Assembly (NCBI RefSeq): GCF_000003815.2
Contig: NC_049979.1
Location: 10,696,471-10,760,470 of the forward strand
Origin: Branchiostoma floridae
Lineage: Eukaryota; Chordata; Leptocardii; Amphioxiformes; Branchiostomatidae
DNA length: 64,000 nt
Direction of reading: 5' to 3'
Shown: one piece after another, positions 48,253 to 64,000 of the stretch
Position numbering within the stretch: position 1 is the first letter of the stretch
Layout of the letters: every line of letters starts with the position of its first letter
The notes under the pieces: generated by a model
Seen by the model: the letters and a program-made list of their open reading frames with translations, nothing else
Database searches by the model: none
Told to the model about the DNA's origin: nothing
Made by a program: the position numbers and the translations under genes

Positions 48253-50848
48253 AGAGCAGAGGATGGATGTTCTCATAGGGATTTTGTACCACAGCCAGAG
48301 GCAAAGGGCAAAGAGAGCCAGCCTCATGTACACACAATGAACAGGACATGGTTGTTACAGAGGGCTGGATGTACAGTGAATCACTACAACTTGCTGATGA
48401 TGGACAGTTTCAGCAGGAGTTGTGCAGCCGTTGGGTATTTTTACAGCTTTTTCTACAGGTCTCTATACAGGCAAAATGGTGTAACCAGGTTGGTATGATA
48501 GGCAAGGGGGGATGTCAGGAAGTGGGGCTTATAATAATAATGAACTATTTCAGTTACCTGGGGATGTATTGTTACTAGTACTGCCATGACTCTAAGTCTA
48601 AATAATAACCCACCTGTTACATTGATGTTGCTGATTGTGGCTGTCCTAGTGTGTGTATAGTTGAAGCAACAGGAGCTGGCTCCTTCGCTGGCTCACTTCC
48701 CCTCCTTTGGTTAAAGGTTATCTGCTGCAAGTGTGGAAATCTGGCATTTGATAGTCCTGTATTACCTGGATTAGATTAACTGTCAACTTAATGGAGGTAA
48801 TATCAAATAAATATGAGTTCCACTCTGTTACTGTTACATGTACATAAATGTACCCTTTGCTGGTAGTCATTAATATATTAATATATATCTTGATTATAAC
48901 TCTGGATAATTTTGGAAAGTGCAAGGGGCCATTATATACCATAACATTATGATATTCTAGGTTCAAAGATTTACCCAAGTAAAATTGTAGATTACAGCCA
49001 GTATTGGATTCAGAAATGATAAGGCATCTACTTAAACAACCACAATATGTTTTTGTATCTGAGGATAGTGATGTCGGTAGTTTTTTTGTAGGGTTAATCA
49101 GTAACTTGGTTGTGCTTTTGTTAATCAGAAAATGTCTAGGATCATCTTAATGTAAAATGTGTAAAAACATGGCAATAGTGATATATTCATTAGTGTTTCA
49201 GTATGTCAATTTGAGTTGTATTTCACGTATAAACAAGTACAACACTGTGTCAATGTCAGTTGGCCATGTTATTGAAGCCATAAGCTTTGTTGAAAAACTG
49301 AGACTTGCAACAACTGTACTCCACACGAGTGCACTTGAAATGGCCGTCTTCAGTTTCTGCTGTCATTAATATTAGTCTGTTTTTGTTTGCAGCTGTGTAC
49401 TTGAATCTGTTCTATCCCTTTCTCAGTAACGAAATTTTTTCGGCTGGCTAAAAATCCTGTAATCTGTAAAGATACTCTGAGTTGACATATTCCCCATTAG
49501 CTTTTGATGTAAACACCTGCTCTAAATGCCAGCAATATCTGAAGGACACCTAAGGGTGAGGTGGATTTGTGGGGTTGTTACCTCAGGCACATGGCAAGTA
49601 AAAAGGTCAAAAGAAAGTTCATCTCTGACAGTTATTAGTCCACTTTTGGAAAGTCCTTTTTGCAGAAAGAGGTCCTGAAACAGTGACAAGTAAAGGCAGA
49701 TGTGCAATTAAAGGCTTATGAATCTTTAACACCTGCATTCCATATATTGCTGCTGGTACCATTAATAGTTTTCCTTCATTGACACTATTCATGTGCTGTT
49801 TATTTCACACATTCTTCTTATTATTTTGTGTGTTCAGTTTGTAGATGTATTTCCCATAGACACTGCCTCTACATAGCATTCCATTTCATGCCCCATGTGT
49901 ACATAAGCATCATGTATGACACTTTCCATATTACAAGGAGTATTAAAACATCAGGTGTACATGGCTCTCCTGTCTCTATTATTTATGACAAGTTTATTAC
50001 TGCAATACTTGTGAGCTGCAATTGTTAACATGAATTTTCAATATACTGTGCATATTTATGTAATACATAAACATGTTAATGCTCCTGTCAAGCTTAAATA
50101 CATGTATCATCATGCTAATACATTACCATTTTTCAACAAATGCAGTGCAGGAAGAGCCATAGCAACAAATTTTCATCAAATTTGCATTGAGGTAGAGGTC
50201 ATTAATTCATCAGAGCACAAATAATATTTGTCAGTATTAAGATGGCAAAAAATCCAAACATGTCCAGCTTTGTGCCTTGCAAATATATACAACTTGAAAT
50301 AAATGAACTTTCAGCCCACTTTCTTGTTTGAATCAGTGCTTTTGCAATGCATTTATCAAAGGCCAAGCAGAATCAGTGGTCCCAACCCAAGACCACAAGT
50401 ACACCAAGCAGATGGTGGTAGATCTAGCAGAAACTCATTTTAAGCTAGACACTCTACCCATTTGTCAGCCAGTTGCCACCAGATGTTCTTTACAGCATAC
50501 CAGATTTTTCTTTCTCAAGGTAGATGTTGAAGATATATCTTCATCAGGAACTGTGCCAAGTCTTCTCCAATTATCTTGGGGAGTGAAAAATCACCTACAC
50601 TGTGAAGTAGACTTGTTTTGGACAAAACAGTGGTGTACGTGATGGAAGCCTCGTGAAGCCCTTCCAGCCTAGCTATAGTTACAATAAGTCGGGCAACTCA
50701 GTCAGATCTTGAGAAATAGTTGTGATTGTTTTGTGGTGAAATCTTGCCATGCTAACACAGCCGTGTTTTGCAAGTTGCATTACCAAGTATCCTGGAGTAT
50801 ATATAAAAAGCTTTGTAGCTTTGTGTGGATGAAAAGTCTAACTTTTAA
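48253..50848. other. 3' flank of IP3 3-kinase and downstream region of the propeller gene
   Basis: The two genes converge here. A candidate polyadenylation signal AATAAA lies at 48806-48811. The open frame at 50328-50642 (104 codons) has no domain signature and was not called. No mobile element was recognised. Confidence 0.5.
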
Positions 50849-53800
50849 TCAAGCTTTCCAAATTGCAATGATTGAAGGTGAAGTGCTTCCTGCTCCACTG
50901 GTCTGTAGAGCTTGACTCCTACATGTTGATCCCTTCTTCTTTCCAGCACCAACCACCAAGATGGACTTAGCATGTGGAGTTAGATGGCTGGAAGATGCTG
51001 AAGAAACAAGTACATGTATCATCAGAAAGACAAATGAAAATTGGGTGAAATGCACAACAAGACGAATGGGAGTGAAAGTATAAAGACTGCGCACACTTGA
51101 TAAGAGAGCATTTTCAATGTTTTGACTGAGGAAAGTACCTGCATAGTGTAGCTTTCTTTGTTTAAAAATGGCTACATAAGAAAAAGTGTATTTACAAGTT
51201 GTGGATCATAACAATAATTGTGGTAAAATCAGAAGTCAAATTGTCATTTGAAACTTCCACTGCTGCATACATCTGGTAAAAGTTGGCATTTAATTCATCA
51301 TGGAATACCATACTGATGACGCAAAGCAGAACAATGCAAGACCAATTAATTTGGGCCTGTATGCGTCAGCGTAGCATGCTACCCACCTGAATGTTGTACG
51401 CTGTTGAATGACAAGAGGCAGCGAACATAGTTCTCAAATGGGCTGAACAATCGACACAGCTGGTGAGAGGCAGTGTTCCACACCAAGACAACACCAATGC
51501 CTGTACCAATGTATCAGCAATATTTCAGCTATTGCAGTAGACTTTTTGGCTAGTATATCTGTAATATCTATATAGATTCGTTGTGCCCCATTTATTCCTG
51601 TGGCATCCAGACAATTAAGGCTCTACTATGAAGTTAGCTTGTCTTGGGGCCTATTTTTTTTATAGTTACTGTAAATGCCTTTAATTTCGCGGGGATTTAA
51701 TTTTGCGGTAGCGGGAAAATGGACTTTTTGCGGTGGTTTTAATTTCGCGGTAGCACCATGCACTGTAGTCTCTTAATGTTATGGAAAAATGTTCGCAGTG
51801 GTTTTAAATTCGCGGTGAAGCGGCCGCCGCGAAAACCGCGAACATTAATCCACGGCGAACATTTCTGCATTTACAGTAACATTATAAGATTTTCTGTTTT
51901 TATCCAGAGGCACAGAAAGGCAATATGTAGAGAGGCCTGTATCTATTCTTAAATCTATTGATAAATCAAGCAAGTGCAGATTTGAATACATGCCATCTTA
52001 CCGTTAAATCAGGCAGACTACTGATTCAGAAACATCCTACAGAAGCCTGTCTAGAGGTTGTAATTGTTGCCATTCAGGGGACAACTAATTTCTACATTTG
52101 CCAATTCAATATGTTTATCGAAAGTATAACTAGCTGAAAAAATTGAAGGTGAATCACAGTTGCAAAAGTTAAGTTTCTATATAAATCATGATGTTGTTGA
52201 AAGTGATAGTCAATACTCATCTGATCTGCTAGATGGCACTCCTGATCATACCTTACACCCCATTCAACTGACAAGAAGCTGAACGATACACTTTGAGATA
52301 TTTTGAACATCATAACTTGTTGACATGTGGCCAATTGGAAGGGCTGGTACATTTATCTACCTATCATTGTTTACTTATGTACACTTTTGTTTATGTCAAC
52401 TAGACAAGAGGAGTTCTCTGGGTTTGGTCATCTGCTCTCCAAGCAGAGGTTAGGCTCCAGTTGTTTTCTGATTTTTTTTAGACGTTTATATTGACCTATC
52501 ATAAAGGGAACGGTGCAAAATAGAAATCCTGATAAAAATGCCTAGAAAAATGTCAAAAACAGCTGGCGCCTAACCTCTGCTTGGAGAGTATTGAGAGTAT
52601 TTTACCGCCTTTTTTTCTTGATAAAGCATTAGGAAATTTGATAAAAGAGGAGAAAAACTATTGAAGCGCCTATTGTACCTGTCCCGACCCAGACCTGGCC
52701 ACATGAAGACGTCAAACAGGTGATGGTCTCATCCTGCATCTTGTCGACTGGTGAAGAGGAGCACCTGTCCGACAATCTTCTCACCTGTGCACCACAGTCG
52801 TACATACTCTCTTTGTCTACAGTCATTGACGCACCTTTCCATCCTGTACAACAGGTGTGAAGTAGAGATTTTCATTGTTATTTCATTTCAGTCCTATTGT
52901 ACAGATAAAAGTCAAGTGAGTTTAAGTATGTTTGATCATCATCATCATGCATCACTAGTTCACATCAGCCCTACAGTATTGGCTAGGGTTTAGCAGTCCT
53001 ATTGGAGAATGACAGCCTCTACCACATAAGTCACATCTGAAAATTGACTCAGTTCTATTACAAAGTTACTTTCTAGCGATCTGCTGTGCTGCACATCAGT
53101 CTAGCTTCTGTACAGACTTTATTGCCTCTTTGATCCAATACTGAGACTTTTAAAAAGAAAGTAGAGCTCTAAATTACTAACATCCACATTTCATAGATCA
53201 TTCATGTTCTCATTCCAGGTGAACATAGTCCAGGCAAATAAAATCAGAGGAATCTAGACTGGTGCGCAGTACAGAAAAAATGCGCAGAAAAGAACTTTAC
53301 AACAGACCCGAGTCAGCTTACAGATATGCTTTATGTGGCTGAGACTTTTATTTTGCACACTACTGTTAAAGTGTTAAGGATTTTTGCCATGGTCAATATA
53401 GATGTATATGATGTTCTAAATGTACTACCTGTGACAATGCCACCACTCATGGTGCAGACAGTCCAGATCCTGTCTTCCTCATCACAGCTGTCCATCAGAA
53501 ACACCTCATTTAGCTCATTCTGCAGCAGCAGGAGGAGAATGATCTCAGAGTCGAGAAGCAATCCAAACTTACCCAACATATAAACTGCCATGAAAAGTTC
53601 ATTGGAAACTTCTACCAACTGTGAAATTTTAAGACTGAGAATATCTAAATGGGATGATCACTATTTCACAGGTACTAGTATTAAATGTCAATGCTGTAGA
53701 CATATTCCCTCAAAGTCTGGAGGCATAAGTGAGAGGTTGAAGTTAAAGCTATCACTGCTTCTGTTCTGTTTCAACTTACAGAGATAGCTGACATGATAAA

Positions 53801-54439
53801 GCAACAATTCAGATGATAAACATTTCCCAACCGGACTTCAGAGTGAAAGCCAACCTCTGTATCTGCAAGGAGCTCCTTCTTACAGGTCCACTCTGTGGTT
53901 GTGTATACCAAGATCTTAGAACCTGCTGCCACCCACAGGTCATCTCTTACACACACCATAGCCTTGACTGGCAAGGGGCCACTTTTGCAAGCTGTCCAGT
54001 GGATGGGGGGTCTGTGAAGCAGCTCTGTGTGTAGACAGCACTTGACGGTCCCGGTGGCAAGACCAAAATACAAGTGAGACGAAGAGCAGGCTATGTTCTG
54101 TACCATACTGGGCATGATGTATTCCTCCAGTTGCCGATGTGTTGCAGCATCAAAGACGTTCAGCATGTCACATGTCTGTCCTCTAAAGCTGATCACCACA
54201 CAGCCGTTACAGTAAACCATAGTCTGGACATATGCGTCTTGTTTTGCGATCACATTCTCCTCGTCCCAGTCCTGTCTGGCAAAGTTATAGATGGCAATGG
54301 TGGTCCCCTGCACATCATAGCAGCCCAGCCACACCTCGCTCCAGTCAGTAACGATACAGCCACAGCGGGGACTCTGTTGGCAGGGCAGCAGCTTTCCGTC
54401 CTCCACCACTTTCAGGCTCCTGTCGAGAGACTGCTCCAT
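50849..54439 (-). CDS. WD40-like beta-propeller protein of unassigned family
   Basis: Five exons in transcription order: 54535-53780, 53618-53429, 52843-52679, 51500-51387, 50997-50849. All junctions are GT..AG and keep frame. From the first in-frame ATG in a strong context (54439) the protein has 425 residues. Repeated blade cores are visible: EVWLGCYD, HLYFGLATGTVK, DLWVAAGSKILVYTT, RIWTVCTMSGGIV, QVWVGTGIGVVLVWNT and a C-terminal ILVVGAGKKKG...SIIAIWKA before the stop. Blades of this kind (W.G...G.I.V) occur in the C-terminal propellers of DENND3, LRRK, ARHGEF10 and JIP3/4 proteins; I cannot choose between these, and no DENN, kinase or exchange-factor domain is seen here. Coding continues in frame upstream of the ATG to the acceptor at 54536, so an N-terminal extension is possible. 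Confidence 0.75.
51669..51876 (+). mobile_element. CG-rich MITE, copy C
   Basis: A 208-bp element from CTGTAAATGCCTTTAAT to CTGCATTTACAG, flanked by TA, near-identical to copy B. It lies in the intron between the third and fourth exons of the propeller gene, opposite to its transcription. Confidence 0.85.
52435..52588. mobile_element. MITE with CTCTCCAAGCAGAGGTTAGG ends
   Basis: The left end CTCTCCAAGCAGAGGTTAGG and the right end CCTAACCTCTGCTTGGAGAG are exact complements, and imperfect pairing continues about 30 bp further inwards. The element is about 155 bp and lies in an intron of the propeller gene. No target duplication could be identified. Confidence 0.75.
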
Positions 54440-54535
54440 TTCAGTTTCACCAAGCCTTTTTTTAACCTCCTTGGTTTCACTGAGGATCCTATTCCTCTTT
54501 GTCACCCCCAACACTACATCTTTGACATCAGGGGC

Positions 54536-56069
54536 CTATGACCTATGGTTGAATAGATCAATCATTAATGTAGCATACAATCTGTCTTACCAGTAACAGC
54601 AATTCCTGTATCAAATACAAGCAAACAAACAATTAAAGAAATAAATGCATGTTGTACAGGCAACAGATGAAAAGGAAACTGAATGTGACATAGTATCGCT
54701 GGTTGATAGAGTTTACGTTAAAATTAGAGGGCATGTTCCAAAACATTTATCTTTGTACATAAGCAGTTTGATGAGTCACATCCATGTTTATCAACTCTAT
54801 ATAGCCCTGCGGAATTTTTCCTGAAAAACACCTAAACACCTGGGGCACCGTTCTCACGTAGAATACTAAAAATCAAGTGAATCTCTTTTACAAGTAAGGC
54901 ACAAAGTAGCAAAGAATGTAAGGGAATATTAAAAGCAGTAGGTCGAAAGGTAGTATATTCTATGATGGGTTGCAGGTTCATAGTCTCTGAAACCCCACGC
55001 TACTGTTAATAATCAAGGTAGTGAAGATAACATATTTGGTATGTTCATCAAGGACATCATTTGACGTGTAACGTTACATGTAACAAGTTAAAGGGTAATG
55101 TGTTCAACCATTTGTTCAACCGAACACTAATTTGTCCCTTTCAGCAACTATGGAATACTTACATATAAGCACTTTCCTAATTCCTTGGACTTCACTCCTT
55201 TGCTGTACTTTCGCTCCTTTGCCGCCGTCGGTCCTTGCTCTGTATTTGTCCCGTTTTAGGGGGCGTGTGTCCACTCACGTCTTCTGAGACCAGGCCAACA
55301 ACTTCCGTGTTTTATTACGCGCCAAACAGATGGCCATACGCTATTCTATAACGCACGCTGATTGGTTAACTGAAGTTAGGGATGGTCCGGCTGTTCCATT
55401 TTATATCTTTTGTCTCCGTGCATTGTGCTTCCTTACCAGCTTTTGCAAAAAATCTGATGTGTTTTTATACAGTTATGGACGCTGTAAATAATAATTTGAA
55501 TGTTTCAAAACGCTTCAATGAGGTATCATTCCGCAGCATTGACTAGAGCACCGCATACGTATATGTAGAGAATATTTACGATGGGTGATAATACAACCTG
55601 GAACAGCCAAAGTAATGTCAGAGGTCAGCAGCTTTCCGGCCGGCCATCTTGGTAAGGGGACAGCCGATAGTAGCGAGCAAACAACGCTCGGCTGTTACAT
55701 TTCAAAGTCTTTTCCTCTGTTTATATTGTGTGGTATTGATCATTTCCACGCCCGCACATGTAACCAAGCGTGTGAGGACGCTTTTGATGATACACAAGTT
55801 AACGTGAGGAAGAACAACAGACGGAACAGGGCTCCCAAATCGCACTGCAAGCTGGTCGTGTCGAGATCGCACCTGGAACAGATATCGGCTGCTGAAGGTG
55901 GTATCCAGCCCTTAATCATCCAAGTTGGAATTTTACTGTAGACCTCTTACTCACACTGCCTGTCTACAAGACGTCCAGGCGACTTAAGTTTCCTAAGACT
56001 TGTCGTCTGGTCTTGATTAGGATTGGAACTGATCGAGGTTTGTGTCTGACAAAATCCGGATAGCTAGCT
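54536..56069. promoter_or_regulatory. Divergent promoter region between the propeller gene and CCDC85
   Basis: A strong minus-strand donor (ATAT|GTAAGTATT at 55162) suggests a 5' non-coding exon of the propeller gene at about 55163-55260. CCDC85 starts at 56070, so the two 5' ends lie within about 1 kb and may share control sequences. The plus-strand open frame at 55585-55941 lacks any recognised domain and probably lies in promoter or 5'UTR sequence. Confidence 0.45.
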
Positions 56070-63842
<7,773 letters not shown>

Positions 63843-64000
63843 GTAACAACAACCAGAGACCTTACATGTGGTGTCCTCTCTGCTGTCCCCTAACTCTCAA
63901 CTGGAGTAAAACTACACCAAGGAATCTGTGACTGTTTCTGTTTGTTTGTTGCTAACCTCAAAATCTTTTGGTGTGTGCACTGAACTTTTATATGATAAGG

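Noticed and set aside
50328-50642. 104-codon plus-strand open frame after IP3 3-kinase
   Set aside because: No family signature and no splice context; more likely 3' flanking sequence.
55585-55941. 118-codon plus-strand open frame before CCDC85
   Set aside because: No recognised domain, starts with a non-ATG codon, and lies in the presumed promoter/5'UTR region of CCDC85.

Overview
The window reads as animal nuclear DNA from a chordate, most probably an amphioxus (Branchiostoma). The genes are split by many short and a few long introns with GT..AG borders. The proteins are one-to-one relatives of vertebrate families that have two or three paralogues (COQ8A/B, ITPKA/B/C, CCDC85A/B/C), and non-coding DNA is full of short inverted-repeat elements. 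The species call is an inference from gene content; no species-specific marker was seen.

Region 1 (1 to about 16 kb): four tandem plus-strand genes for small secreted ependymin-related proteins (203, 202, 199 and 195 residues), each with six coding exons in the same phases. The first three, with several kb of flanking DNA, are recent copies of one repeat unit; the fourth is older and diverged. The left edge of the window is the 3' flank of a further unit, so the array probably extends leftwards. Insertions present in one unit and absent from its sisters can be read directly, including a 474-bp element with an 8-bp target duplication.

Region 2 (17.06 to 24.15 kb, minus strand): a complete 15-exon COQ8 (ADCK3/ADCK4) atypical kinase gene, 633 residues, for coenzyme Q biosynthesis in mitochondria. 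Region 3 (29.7 to 48.25 kb, plus strand): an inositol-1,4,5-trisphosphate 3-kinase gene with a long disordered N-terminal exon, a 12.5-kb first intron and a catalytic domain damaged only by an assembly gap. The two genes are divergently arranged, as are their human counterparts (COQ8B/ITPKC on 19q13 and COQ8A/ITPKB on 1q42), so this looks like ancestral chordate linkage.

Region 4 (50.85 to about 55.2 kb, minus strand): a five-exon gene for a WD40-like beta-propeller protein whose family I could not fix. Region 5 (56.07 kb to the right edge, plus strand): a CCDC85-family coiled-coil gene, six coding exons seen, running off the window. Genes 4 and 5 are also divergent, about 1 kb apart at their likely 5' ends.

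Introns and intergenic DNA hold at least five families of miniature inverted-repeat elements (one family in three copies, another in two), a tRNA-derived SINE-like insert, microsatellites and two assembly gaps (33377-33893 and 46051-46150). No CRISPR, prokaryotic operon or intact transposase gene was seen.
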